Assembly: GCA_910589415.1 (NCBI GenBank)
Contig: OU342636.1
Span: forward strand, 37,897,735-37,961,734
DNA from: Malachius bipustulatus
Lineage: Eukaryota; Arthropoda; Insecta; Coleoptera; Melyridae
DNA length: 64,000 nucleotides
Direction: 5' to 3'
Shown here piece after piece: positions 35,241 through 46,045 of the stretch. The notes beneath the pieces are model-generated. The model saw only the letters and a program-made list of their open reading frames with translations, was not told the origin of the DNA and ran no database searches. The translations under genes and the position numbers were made by a program. Positions within the stretch are counted from its first letter, which is position 1; each line of letters opens with the position of its first letter.

Positions 35241-35475
35241 TAAAGTGGATCTTTTATTATTGTTTTAATTGTATAAATCATATTTCCTTTTAATACAAAG
35301 AGGAAAACAGCAATTAATCCGATCGAGTTTCGGCCGCATGTAAAATTGGTTGATCACATTTTTATCGTAATTATCTTGAGGATGGGTCATAATTTTATGT
35401 AACCCTGGCGGGCCAGAACTCGATCGGACCGTTAACACCACCAAGAGTGTCTCTGATACATCCTGAAATTTCAGC

Positions 35476-35583
35476 TTTTTTCCTTGGAGCAAGTTTTTTC
35501 CTTGGAGCAAGTTTTTTCCTTGGAGCAAGTTTTTTCCTTGGAGCAAGTTTTTTCCTTGGAGCAAGTTTTTCCCTTGGAGCAAG
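35476..35583. repeat. 18-bp minisatellite, six units
   Basis: Six tandem copies of TTTTTTCCTTGGAGCAAG, the last with one change. Because 18 is a multiple of 3 the array is open in several frames on both strands, giving repetitive peptides such as EQVFSL or LQGKN. The frames extend past the array but show no domain. Confidence 0.95.
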
Positions 35584-36140
35584 TTTTCCCTACTAGACCG
35601 ACGGTTCATACCGGAGCACACTCTTCATACCTGAGACCACTTTGCCGATTGGACAACCTTTGTCTTCGTACCGAAGTGCACCTGATCCAGGGGTACACAT
35701 TGGTAGTACTGGAGCTGCTGATCTGACTCCCGCAGCAGCTGAATCAATAAATAGCAGCCGAACCTTGTCCACCCAGAGGCCCGGCCGAAAACCTTCCTCC
35801 TCGCACCGGAGAGCCTACGAAGATAAGTTTCACTGGTCCAATTTTACCACCCCTTTCATTCGGCTGATCTCAACGTTTTTATTATTGTTAACCATGCTCA
35901 AGAGTCTGTGATAATAACTGTGATTTTTTAAAATAAAGAGTACCTGTTGTTCTGCTGACCCGCCTGTTATTTGTTGACCCTCTTAGACTGACAGCTCAAC
36001 CCACGACCCTTGTTGCCTCTTATTGGTCTCATGCTCTCAACGGTTATTTTCCCCCTCTAGGGTAAAATAATTCGTTTCAATCTAAATAATCAGCTGTCTC
36101 CACTCACAGATATTACACCACTTGTCTATTATACTTCACA
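35584..36140 (+). other. Unassigned, moderately GC-rich block, possibly transcribed
   Basis: Following the minisatellite, about 320 bp of GC-richer sequence hold two overlapping plus-strand open frames (to 35726 and 35642-35911). AATAAA follows near 35930. There is no recognisable domain. It may be a noncoding exon linked to the donor at 35230 or a retroelement fragment. Confidence 0.3.
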
Positions 36141-36150
36141 ATTCACTATA

Positions 36151-37009
36151 CAGGCTGTCCCTGCTCATTCGAAGCGGTCTCTGTAGGCCAAACGATGAAT
36201 TTTTTCAAAAGAAAAAAATTGTGAATTCAAGTACCTACAGGATCACAATGGCCATAATTTAAAATTATTTTGGAGTATACAGAGTGTCCCATATGAGAGT
36301 GTCATATCAAAGCTGTTTTTTTTTAATGGAATGCTCCTTATTGCATTTTTAGATTGTCTGAGAAGAGAAAATACGATTGGCTTTTACAGTTGGTGTTTAA
36401 ATTCAGAAGTTTTTGAGTTATAAACAAGTGAAAATCGTCATTTTTGAAGTTCAAGGCCCTGTACAATAAAATTGGTTCAAGATAGAGAAAAACGGCTTAC
36501 ATGTCCCTATTTTAACTTTTCATGCATGTACTATCCTATGGTATAGAAATATTTGTACTTTATTTGTTTTGTTTTTTTTTGCGACCCGTGGAGAAATCTC
36601 AGATTTTTTAAAAAATTTTATCACCCTGTATAAACATTTTATCTACATCATAGGATAGTACATGAAAAAGTAAAATAGGGATATGTAAGCCGTTTTTCTC
36701 TATCTTAAGCCATTTTCGTTGTACAGGGCTTTGAACTTCAAAATGACGATTTTCACTTGTTTATAACTCACAAACTTCTGAATTTAAACACCAAAACTGT
36801 AAAAACCAATGTTATTTTTTCTTCTCAGACAATCTAAAAATGCAATAGGAGCATTTCATTTAAGAAAAACATAACTTTGATATGCCACTGTCATATGGGA
36901 CACTCTGTATACCTACTCCAAAATAATTTTAAACTATGGCCATTGTAAAATTTGAAAAAATCCATCTTTTGGCCCACAGAGACCGCTTCGAATGAGCTGG
37001 GACACTCTG
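36151..37009. mobile_element. 859-bp hairpin element, Tc1/mariner-like ends
   Basis: The arms start CAGGCTGTCCCTGCTCATTC and end GAATGAGCTGGGACACTCTG, flanked by TA (36149-36150, 37010-37011). They are reverse complements over about 400 bp each, with a loop near 36570-36610. Subarm words GGGACACTCTGTATAC and the complement of AGAGTGTCCCATATGA recur inside, suggesting a nested earlier terminus. A truncated relative is at 19880-20188. Confidence 0.8.
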
Positions 37010-38229
37010 TATACCAGACATATACCACCACTGGTTATACTACTGTCTTTCCTTACTCTGTCTGTATACTTCAGCTTTCACTTTCAGGATATGACTGACT
37101 GCTAGAGCGCCGACAGATCCGCTATGTATCCCTGGCCGTGGAATCTAGAAATGTCAGATAGTTCACGAGCGCAGTAGGACGCGGAACCATTCTGGTATTT
37201 AGTAAAACTCACATTGGCCGTCAATGTGTCATTCCTGGCATGTGACTGGAATTGTCGCGAAGGTGACATTTCCATCATAAAAATTGAGGAAGTAAACAAA
37301 CAAATAAATGTATCTGGAATTATTCTTGTTCGCGAATAAGGTGGGTTATTTCTCGTTATAATATAAAGGGTGTTCCTACATACCAAACAAAGGACGTAAT
37401 TTTTTGGCTTATTTTATGCCTAAAAGTTCATATATACCAATCTACAGGTGTTGAAATTTGAAGCAGGTTTCTTATTAGCAATTAATTAGTCACACGAGGC
37501 CCATCCACATACAGTGTGTCCAGTGGCATTACATGGGGATCTTGGAAACGGCAAGAGATACAGGGTCGGTTAAATTAGAGAAAAGCTGCATAATTTCATG
37601 CTTATTGAGAATCAGAATTTTTTCTTTGCATATTTCCAGTCGCTGCTGAAATATCCTGAAAAAACTGAAAAATCTAAATTTCTTATTTTAGCCACTATAT
37701 CTTTTTTATTATTGGGAAATAATTAATTATTTTTTGTAGGCTTTACAAAATTTACAAAAATTTTCAAAGCCGACTAGATCTTAGAGTTTTCATAGCCAAC
37801 TTTTGTTTTTCTTATGGCCGCCATATTGGTTTTTCATGTCGTTTCGGTATAAAATAAATCAAGAAAACCAAACATTAATAACATTAAAAAAAAAATTCAA
37901 AAATTGTCTTATTTTTTCGAAAAAAAAAACAAAAAATGTCACCCAGTTACATTAATATGAAGTCATATTATTTTCTTTATGGTTTTTTCCTTTTCATAAT
38001 TATGATATTCGGTATGAAAAGATTTTTTTTTCGAAAAAAGAATAAAATTTTTGAATTTTTTTTGAATGTTATTAATTTTTGGTTTCCTTGATTTATTTTA
38101 TACCGAACGACATAAAAAAACAATATGGCGGCTATAAGAAAAACAAAAGTTGGCTATGAAAACTCTGAGATCTAGTCGGCTTTGAAAATTTTTGTAATGT
38201 CAAATGGATAGCTCCCCAAGTAACACAGT

Positions 38230-38830
38230 TTCATCTAAAAGATGTATTTTTAACGTCCAGCATATACATCTACAGACGGTAGTTTGTAGACTATAATTTT
38301 GAAGCAAAATGTCCGCGGCGTAGACCGTCTATGCGACGTCTACAGTATGCATCTATTAGATGTCTTCCAATATACATCGAATAGATGCCTACAGTATGCA
38401 TCTATGAGACGTCTACAATATGCGTCTATTAGATATCTACAATGTGCATCTATAACGTAGATTATGGGTGAATCTATAGGGTGTATAGCATAGACGTCTA
38501 TAGATGGTAACTTATAGACTACAATTTTGAAGCAAAATGTCCGCGGCGTAGATCGTCTATGCGACGTCTACATTTATACATCTTTGAGATGTCTTGCAAT
38601 ATGCATCGATTAGATGCCTGCAGTATGCATCTATTAAGCATTTACAAGATGCATCTAATAGACGTGCTCATTATACATCAATAAGATGCCTACAATATGT
38701 ATTTATGAGACGTCTTATTATGCATCTATGAGACGTCTACAATATTCATCTTAGAGATGACGACACTATGCGTCTATGGGACGTCTGTAATATGCATTAA
38801 TGAGATATCGATTTTTGTCTTCTGATTTAT
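38230..38830. repeat. Left subterminal repeats of the 6-kb element
   Basis: Degenerate tandem words of about 27-30 bp (ATGCATCTAT.AGACGTCTAC and variants) are arranged in two larger units. Each of these starts with AATTTTGAAGCAAAATGTCC and GCGGCGTAGA, about 238 bp apart (near 38296 and 38534). Related words (GTAGACGT, CATCTAAGATATGTCTAT) occur in the right subterminal block. Confidence 0.75.
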
Positions 38831-39289
38831 TGGGGCAGGTTTTTGGTTAAAATACTACTTTTTTAATTTTATAATAACAGAAACGTTTCAGGGCCGATTG
38901 GTCCCTTGTTTAGGTACTCATAAAAGTGTAACAAACTTAAAAATATTTAAAAAAACTATACTTACCTAATACAATAATAAAATGGTCGTAAAAATGGTGT
39001 AGGTATATAAAATTTTTTAATTTTAAGTTTCGAAAAAATAAATTGAAAAATCATTAATTTTTTCGAAATTTAAAATAATTTTTTTATATAAACACCATTT
39101 TTACGATCATTTTATTGTATTAGGTAAGTATAGTTTTTTTTTTAAATATTTTTAAGTTTCTTACATTTTTATACATTTTTATGAGTGAACAAGGGACCAA
39201 TCGGCCCTGAAACGTTTCTGTTATAAAATTAAAAAAAAGTAGTGTTTCAACCAAGAACCTGAACCCCAATAAACCAGAAGACAAAAATC
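38810..39289. mobile_element. Hairpin of about 480 bp inside the 6-kb element
   Basis: Arms beginning GATTTTTGTCTTCTGATTTA and ending with its complement near 39270-39289. They share GAAACGTTTCAGGGCCGATT and ACAATAATAAAATGGTCGTA on the left with complements on the right. The loop is near 39050. A target duplication is not evident. Confidence 0.7.
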
Positions 39290-39492
39290 AACATAAAGGA
39301 AGGTTCAATAAAACTTATCAAATTTAATGAGATATCTAGATATAGGTACCTATAGGGTGGGAGTGGGAGTAGGTAAACTGTGACTGAAAATACATATAAT
39401 AATGACAACAGATATATATACTTTAACATGATTTTTTTTATTTACTTGGCGTTTTTTTACACTAAATTATTGTTATTTCATTATTATTGTAC

Positions 39493-39654
39493 ACATTATA
39501 ATATTATTACCTACTGAATTTTCACATTGAATATTATTGCTGCGTTTATATCTTGTAGATGCATGTTGGAACCAAGCCATGACGTCCCTCTCGAATTCAC
39601 TGTCCTTTAATTGTGGAAAATGCCCCTTCACGTCCTCTGAAAATCGTACATACA
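39493..39654 (-). CDS. Coding exon of an unidentified gene carried by the 6-kb element
   Basis: On the minus strand an acceptor (TTTTTAATTAG) is followed by an open exon reading VYVRFSEDVKGHFPQLKDSE, FERDVMAWFQHASTRYKRSN and NIQCENS, then a donor-like GTAGGTAATA. The charged, amphipathic sequence and splice signals support a real, possibly decayed, exon. I do not recognise the family. It may belong to the element's own protein or to a captured host gene. Exact edges are approximate. Confidence 0.45.
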
Positions 39655-39892
39655 CCTAATTAAAAATATGAAAATAATTTCAGTCATATGTATTATTTCT
39701 TATAGCATTCATTAATTATTATTAATAATAAATAGTTACAACTACTTTCCAATAATAAAAATAATAAAATTACTTTATAAATTTCACGCATTCCGTCTCT
39801 TACTTAATTGTAAATTGAACTATTTTACATAGGAGGTAGGTATAAGCTTAAAAATACCACTTACATATTCATGATAATAAATTATTCGTAAC

Positions 39893-40023
39893 ACATTTAA
39901 TTGGCTCAGCTTGAAATTTCCTTTTCGGTCCAAGGAAAGTATTGTCCAAAACAATTTGTAAATGTTTTCTCAGGACATCCTTTTCCTTATGCTTCGCACC
40001 GCCAAACAATTTGAAAAACTGCA
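39893..40023 (-). pseudogene. Upstream coding exon of the same unidentified gene, with an in-frame stop
   Basis: After an acceptor (TTATTTCTAG) the minus strand reads LQFFKLFGGAKHKEKDVLRK, then HLQIVLDNTFLGPKRKFQAE and PIKCVTNNLLS, then TGA just before a donor-like GTAAGTGG. The sequence looks like a genuine coding exon with a premature stop, or alternatively a terminal exon. The family is not recognised. Confidence 0.4.
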
Positions 40024-40276
40024 GCTAGAAATAAGTTTTATTTCAAAGAGATGAATTTAATAATAATAATTAAAGTGTTCGGAAAAATATTTTAAATATT
40101 TTTTATTCATATCCATTTTATGGATATACGTAATTATATTTTTTTTATAAATTTATAATTATTATAAAATTATAATTTTTTCTTAGCATTTTCTGCAAAT
40201 GTAAACAGTAAGATTTAAAACTTATAAAACATTATAAAGGTGTTATACAAGATGTTACAAAAACACCCTGTATACA

Positions 40277-40660
40277 GGGTGTATCAAAAATGTACCGAAA
40301 AAATTCAGGGGGTGATTGATGAGATCATTTTAAGAAAAAAAGTAGGTGTTCCAGTATGTCCTAAGAGGCTTAAATTTTTAACTACAGTGTGTTGAAGTTT
40401 CAAGAAAAAAATCGTTTTTTAATAATATAACTTTGATAAGAATCAAGATATTTTCGTAAAATTGGTCTAACGAATTACTTAAACCATGCACAAATTAAAC
40501 AACGACAGTCACCATTTACCTAAATTCATGTCTTAAATTCTTGCACAAAAACGTAAAAACTCATTAAAATCAAAAACGTATACCTACTTGTTATATTATT
40601 TTTTAATTAAACGTTATATGTTTAAAAAAAAATATATTTTATAAGTAGGTACTCTGGTGA
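40277..40660. mobile_element. Possible single arm of a Tc1/mariner-like hairpin
   Basis: TA followed by CAGGGTGTATCAAAAATGTA is a typical terminus of the hairpin elements in this window. The matching opposite end was not found nearby, so it is probably truncated or nested. The right limit is arbitrary. Confidence 0.35.
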
Positions 40661-41270
40661 AGTTATAACCACGAAAAGTTAGCGACGCGAGTGGCTAAAC
40701 ATCCGGCTCGGGTAAGATGATAATTTTATTACCTAATTTGATATTGTTTCTTGAACTACAATGGAATGCCACTTCATGAAGTCAGGTGAGAATATTTTAA
40801 CGCAAAAAAATCCTAGCAACTTATGAGTATAATGGGCAGTTCTTCCAGTTCAAGATATAGTTTTTAAACTGGAAATGTGAATTTACAAAATTAATGGCGG
40901 CCTTTCGGGGCCCGGAAAAAACAAGTTTTCACAAGGGAGTGATAGGGTTGCTCTTTATCCGTCGTATGAAAAAATAAAAACCGAACCGATGCACGAAAGG
41001 CAGTTTGTATAGGGTATAGCCCAAAATCGAAAATTACCGAAAATTGGCCGTTATTATTGGCCCGGACATGGCGAGTTTTCACTAAAGGCGTGATAGATTT
41101 GATCTCTCTACATCGTATGAAAACATTTCTGGGCCCAGAACGGCCACCGTGATTTTTTGAAATTCAGAATCCGGATACTCAGGTGTTGTAATTTTTGATT
41201 TTGAGCTATGAAAACTGCCTTTCGTGGTTAAGTCAAAACTTTTCGTCATTAAAACTTCACCCGAGTAAGT
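40642..41270. repeat. Imperfect foldback with internal direct repeats
   Basis: ACTCTGGTGAAGTTATAACC with CACGAAAAGTT on the left pairs loosely with AAAACTTCACCCGAGT on the right. Inside, GGCCCGGA..A.....GTTTTCAC recurs at about 40909 and 41059 as a direct repeat. It is probably a decayed non-autonomous element. Confidence 0.4.
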
Positions 41271-41469
41271 AATAGGCATACAATATTTTTGTTTGTTGCC
41301 GAGTGGCCGACAATACGTCTGATTGTTACCTAATATTGTCAAAGTATTTTGATTTGACGTATTATAGACAATGTCCTATGAACAGGGAGTATGGTCAGCC
41401 ACCCGCGGTATGTAGATAGGTACGATTAAAAAATAATATAAGTGTAAAAGTAATAACTAATAACTTACC

Positions 41470-41640
41470 TGGGTCAGATTTTAACACAACACGACACTGA
41501 TGACAAGTGATAACTGATGATAACACACAAGTACACAACACAACGCGAACGACTTCAGTCCCAGAAGAAAACATAGAAAGAAATGAAATGAAATAAGTAA
41601 TAAATTCCAGTTCTGGTTTTAGTGGTGTTGTACGCATCCA
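41470..41640 (-). other. Candidate first exon of the gene inside the 6-kb element
   Basis: A minus-strand open frame (MRTTPLKPELEFITYFISFL and onward) ends at a strong donor (CTGACCCAG then GTAAGTT, boundary about 41470). It is upstream of, and on the same strand as, the two coding fragments at 39493-40023. It could be noncoding. Confidence 0.3.
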
Positions 41641-42043
41641 GTGCTTCCTTCCTAATCCTATAGAGTTCCTACCCTACCCTATTATACCTGTTTCTAGATG
41701 CATTCACTTATTTGTCTTGTCAATTAAAGCTTTTGTGTAGACCCTAAGACCAGATGTGTTGACGCTTCTTTGTTCTGGCGCTGCCTCTCTGATCTGGATC
41801 TGAGACATTCCATTTTCAGTTCTATAAAAATAACACGGAAGAGCAAAAAAATGTGATTTTTAAATAATAATAATAATAATTTTTTTATAGGTGGGTACAT
41901 AGGTATCTTATGTTTTATTATTTGTACCTATCTATTGATTTCTTTACCCTTTTCAGTTCCTTTAGGTGTAATACGATTCTAGTGTTGGATAGTAGATATC
42001 ACTTTGGTAAAAAAAACCATATAATATTCACTAAATATTATAC

Positions 42044-42950
42044 AGGTGTCCGAGATAACAGGTGGTACATGGAGATCTCGGAAACCGTGTGAACTGTGAG
42101 ATGATAGGAGATAGGATAGTTATGAGTGAGAGATATAGTTAAATTAGATAAAAGCTGCATAATTTTATGCTTGATAAGAATCTTAAAAAAAAAATTAGGA
42201 GACCTTCAGTCGTTGCTGAAAAATTCGGAAAAAAACTCAAAAATCGTGATTTTTTATTTTAGCCTTTTAGCCACATCTTTTTCAATATTGAAAATAAATA
42301 AATAATTTTTGCAGGCTTACACAGGTAGTCGCTTATACTACTTATACACTAAGTCAATTTATACACTAAGGCCCGTATTCACAAAGCGTTTCTGTCCTGT
42401 AATATCTCGAAAATAATTAAATAAATGAGATGGAGATATGCAGTTTTTATGCGTTAGAGTGATATGGGTATAATTGATTACGTAATTATTTAGGAAATTA
42501 TCGTTTGTGAATACGGGCGTAAGTCTCAAGGTATCCATTTTGACATTTCAAAAATTTTCCAGACCAGATCTCAGAGTTCTCGTAGTCGACTTTTGTTTTT
42601 CTTATAGCCGCCATATTGTTTTTTCGTGTCGCATTTGGCATTAAAAAAATCAAGGAAACAAAAAATCTATCATTCAAATATAAAATTTATTCAAACTTTT
42701 ATTCTTATTTTTTCGAACGAAAAAATAACCATTCTTTAATAGAATGTCATAAAACAATATAAGATAAGCAATGTCACGCGCGATGTCTTATCGACGTCAT
42801 TCGTTGAAATAATTTTCTTATAAAAATAATAAAATTTTGAAGAATTTTTTTTAATGTGATAGATTTTTGGTTTCCTTAATTCTTGAATGTATATTGAAAA
42901 AATAATATGACGGCCATAAGAAAAACAAAAGTCGACTATGAAAACTCTTA
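42044..42950. mobile_element. Truncated relative of the 37512 hairpin, carrying a nested MITE
   Basis: It begins CAGGTGTCCGAGATAACAGG after TA, then follows the 37512 arm (TACATGGAGATCTCGGAAAC, AAATTAGATAAAAGCTGCAT). An inner hairpin lies at about 42540-42950 (ATAGCCGCCATATTGTTTTT and the complement of GACGGCCATAAGAAAAAC). The outer right arm is absent. The Harbinger-type MITE at 42370-42519 interrupts it. Confidence 0.6.
42370..42519. mobile_element. PIF/Harbinger-type MITE, copy 2
   Basis: A 150-bp element with ends GGCCCGTATTCACAAA and TTTGTGAATACGGGCG, flanked by TAA on both sides (42367-42369, 42520-42522). Its right end is almost identical to the right end of copy 1 at 9011-9159; the left part has diverged more. 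It is nested inside a truncated hairpin. Confidence 0.8.
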
Positions 42951-42954
42951 TAAA

Positions 42955-44220
42955 TCACATATTTTGTTATGTTTCATCGGCCATAACAATAAATAACTTA
43001 TGTGTGATGAGTTATTGATATTTTGTTTATCAAAAAGTATATACATACTAAATACGTCTAGTAAATGTATACCTCTATAGATGTAATAATGCTGACATCT
43101 AAGATATGTCTATGAGATACGATTAATCTACAACATTTCAATTTAATTAAATTGAGGTAATTTTCATTTAAAATACACATATTTTGTTGTGTTTCATCGG
43201 ATATAACAAATAAACTCTTATATGCGTAATAATTTGTTGCTGCTTTGTATATCAAAACATAAAATTACAAAATACATCTAGAAAATGTATACTCGTAGAC
43301 GTAGTAATGTGGACATCTAAGATATGTCTATTATACGTCGATCGATCTACCACATTTCAATTTAATTAAATTGAGGTAATTTTCATATAAAATACACATA
43401 TTTTGTAGTATTTCATCGGATATAACAAATAAACTCTTATATGCATAATAATTTGTTGCTGTTTTGTATATCCAAAAATAAAATTACAAAATACATCTAG
43501 AAAATGTATACTCGTAGACGTAATAATGTCGACATCTAAGATGTGTCTATTATATGTCGATCCATCTACCACATTTCAATTTATTTAAATTGAGGTAATT
43601 TTCATATAAAATACACATATTTTGTTGTGTTTCATCGGATACGACAAATAAACTCTTATATGCGTAATAATTTGTTGCTGCTTTGTATATCCAAAAATAA
43701 AATTACAAAATACATCTAGAAAATGTATACTCGTAGACGTAGTAATGCGGACATCTAAGATATGTCTATTTAATGCCGATAGATCTACCACATTTCAATT
43801 TAATCAAATTGACAGATTTTCCTATAAAATCCACATATTTTGTTGTGTTTCATCGGACATAACAAATAAACATTATGTATAATGATTTGTTGCTACTTTT
43901 CAAAATGCATCTATTAAATGTATAGCCGTAGACGTAATAATGGGGACATCTAAGATATGTCTATTAGATACCGATTGATCTACCATATTTCAATCTAATT
44001 AAATTGAGAGAAGTTTCATATGAAATACACATATTTTGTTGTGTTTCATCAGAGAAAACAAATAACTCTTATGTATAATGATTTGTTGCTATTTGTTCAT
44101 CTAAAAGTATATGTAAAAAATACATCTAATAAATGTGTACCAGGTAGATGTGATTATGGTGGCATCTAAAACATATCTATTACTAATCGACGACTAGACC
44201 GAAACGCGATTTAGACGTGA
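42955..44220. repeat. Right subterminal tandem array of the 6-kb element, about six units of 195-220 bp
   Basis: The block ATACACATATTTTGTTGTGT then TTCATCGG recurs at about 42957, 43176, 43396, 43612, 43831 and 44026. Each unit also has AATAATTTGTTGCTGCTTTG-like, AAATGTATACTCGTAGACGT-like and CATCTAAGATATGTCTATTA-like blocks. Similar small open frames in successive units are repeat artefacts. Confidence 0.85.
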
Positions 44221-44697
44221 TGGACCATATATAGACGTCAATTAGACTATGGGGTGTTGCTTGGGTCATGACGACTTATTTAAGCCCACAAAAAATAATT
44301 CATTATTTCCCAATAATAAAAAAGATATATGGCTAAAATAAGAAATTTTGATTTTTCAGTTTTTTTAGGATATCTCAGCAACGACTGGAAATATGCAAAG
44401 AAAAAATTCAGATTCTTATTAAGAATTAAATTGTGCAGCTTTTCTCTAATTTAACCAACCCTGTATCTCTTGCCGTTTCCAAGATCCCCATATATGTAAT
44501 GCCACTTACACTGGACACACTGTATATCTAATATACTCTCCCATAAATCTTCGTTTGAGTTCAACATGAGCGAAAACGGCCACGCGCGCAAGAGTAAGAT
44601 CACAAAACAGTCAAAAAACCAAGAGAGGAAAAGGAAACTTATTTCCTTCGCAGTGCAGTTCACCTGAAGAAGAAAATACTTAAGGTGATTATTGAAA

Positions 44698-45060
44698 TGA
44701 GCGGCATGGGTATAGGGCGAAATGGCTTATACTATCGGATAGCTTGTGTCTCTAGATAGGAGTACTTATCAAAGGTACCATTGAATTTTTGCGACGGCAA
44801 GTAATAGTCGAGAAATAAGGCCTTAAAGTGTCATCCTTGCCCTAATACGTGTATTCGAACATTATGCGCTCGAACAGGAAGCTCGCTTCTCCGTCGGACA
44901 CACGACGATGGAGAGCGTGCTTCCTGTTCGAGCGCATATTATGGCCGTATTTCTCGACTATTACTTGCCGGCGCAAAAATTCAATGGTACCTTTTGATAC
45001 TCCTAGAGACACAAGCTATCCGATAGTATAAGCCATTTCGCCCTATATCCATGCCGCTAA
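44698..45060. mobile_element. Palindromic insertion private to unit A
   Basis: Arms from AGCGGCATGGGTATAGGGCG to its complement (CGCCCTATATCCATGCCGCT) are reverse complements throughout. At the centre is a 71-bp palindrome (44867-44937) with a GCGCTCGAACAGGAAGC stem. Unit B runs from GAAGAAGAAAATA straight into TTGCGCTAT near 53150, so this DNA is an insertion (about 44682-45075). The superfamily is not assigned. Confidence 0.7.
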
Positions 45061-45297
45061 TGTACATATTTACCGAAAATAATATGGCGCTATTAAAGCA
45101 GCAGTAGCTTTATTGCATTATTTTTTTAAGCAAACAGTCAAAGAAAAAAAATTAGCATGGCCTTACCTGCAGTTAAGAAATACATTATAACTAAAGTCTA
45201 TAAAGAACAATACAAACTAATCAAAAGTTAAACATCATACAATCCTTATAAAATAAATCTGCATTCGGAAATCGGATCTGTTCCCTTGGTATCTGCC

Positions 45298-45316
45298 GGG
45301 GGGGGGGGGGGGGGGG
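45298..45316 (+). repeat. Run of 19 G residues
   Basis: A homopolymer in the upstream region of unit A. The homologous position in unit B (near 53361-53372) has a shorter, interrupted G-run. It is likely to be length-variable. Confidence 0.95.
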
Positions 45317-45779
45317 AGACTGCATGCAGACAGCGCCAGCAAAAACACTTGACACCTCCCTTCTCCTCTCGTCCTCACCACGACGGCGTCTACCAGGTAC
45401 AAAGTACAGTCGCGACAATTATATGTTATATGGACAATACAGTGATTTTTCATTCACCGGTGACCAGTGGTGATTATTCTATCACAGTGAATCATCGGTA
45501 GCACCCAGTGATTTTAGTTTAGCGGTGACTTTGTCTGTCACCGGTATCGATATCGTTCCGTCCATCCCTCATTCGTCATTCCACCGGCGTCTCGACAACA
45601 AGTTACCACTTACCACTCTACCACAGAATAAACTAATTAGACATAATTAGAATAATTAGTCTATTATGTGACTCTACCTCTATACCAGTACCACTTTGAT
45701 GTTTACCGCCCGCATTGGATACACGCGACAAGAACTTCCTCGAAGAAGCGCGGAAAAGTGAAAAGTTGGTTCGGTAGTC

Positions 45780-45870
45780 TGTGTCTGTAGTGATCGTTAT
45801 CGGTATCAAAAGCTTTCCAAAGCTCAAAAAATACAATAACTACAGTTGTACACTCGGTTGTACACCAAAG
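45780..45870 (+). other. Predicted 5' noncoding exon of ELAV-like gene A
   Basis: A strong donor (CACCAAAG then GTAAGTCACC) occurs at 45870/45871, and the next well-supported acceptor upstream of the start codon is TGTTGTTTCAG ending at 48176. This implies a 5' UTR intron of about 2.3 kb holding the satellite array, and a second exon starting at 48177. The upstream exon boundary is unknown. Confidence 0.4.
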
Positions 45871-46045
45871 GTAAGTCACCATAAAAGTATAAAGTACCTG
45901 CCCATAATAATTATTGTTATTGTTATCCCGAGTTCCCTAAAACTTATCTCCAATAAAAATGTAAAACTAAGACGCTCATGCAATAAAAATGTTTTCTTCA
46001 GTAACTACTGCATGAACAAGAATTTTAGAAATCTTATCTGAAGGA

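Larger units (their letters stand above)
38215..44265. mobile_element. 6.05-kb insertion with CCCAAG(T/C)AACAC ends, unidentified superfamily
   Basis: The left end CCCAAGTAACACAGTTTCAT and the complement of the right end (GGGGTGTTGCTTGGG) form a terminal inverted repeat. The possible target duplication is just TC (38213-38214 and 44266-44267). The related hairpin at 56640-56690 runs across the equivalent point without it. Inside are a satellite-like left subterminal block, spliced coding fragments on the minus strand, secondary hairpin insertions, a Harbinger-type MITE and a right block of about 215-bp repeats. I cannot assign a superfamily. Confidence 0.6.
37512..44522. mobile_element. Composite 7-kb element: a hairpin transposon interrupted by a 6-kb insertion
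   Basis: The outer ends CAGTGTGTCCAGTGGCATTA and the complement of GCCACTTACACTGGACACACTG are flanked by TA (37510-37511, 44523-44524). Inverted homology runs for about 240 bp on each side, including GATCTTGGAAACGGCAAGAG and AAATTAGAGAAAAGCTGCA. The left side also holds an inner hairpin (about 37760-38200, GGCGGC..ATAAGAAAAACAAAAGT arms). Joining 37512-38214 to 44266-44522 gives a single hairpin related to the one at 55316-56905. The intervening 38215-44265 is therefore a later insertion. Confidence 0.75.

Noticed and set aside
43058..43791. Three similar short minus-strand frames
   Set aside because: Explained by the roughly 215-bp tandem repeats of the 6-kb element.
45221..45501. Proline- or glycine-run frames around the G-run
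   Set aside because: Driven by the homopolymer; the equivalent frames are not conserved in unit B.
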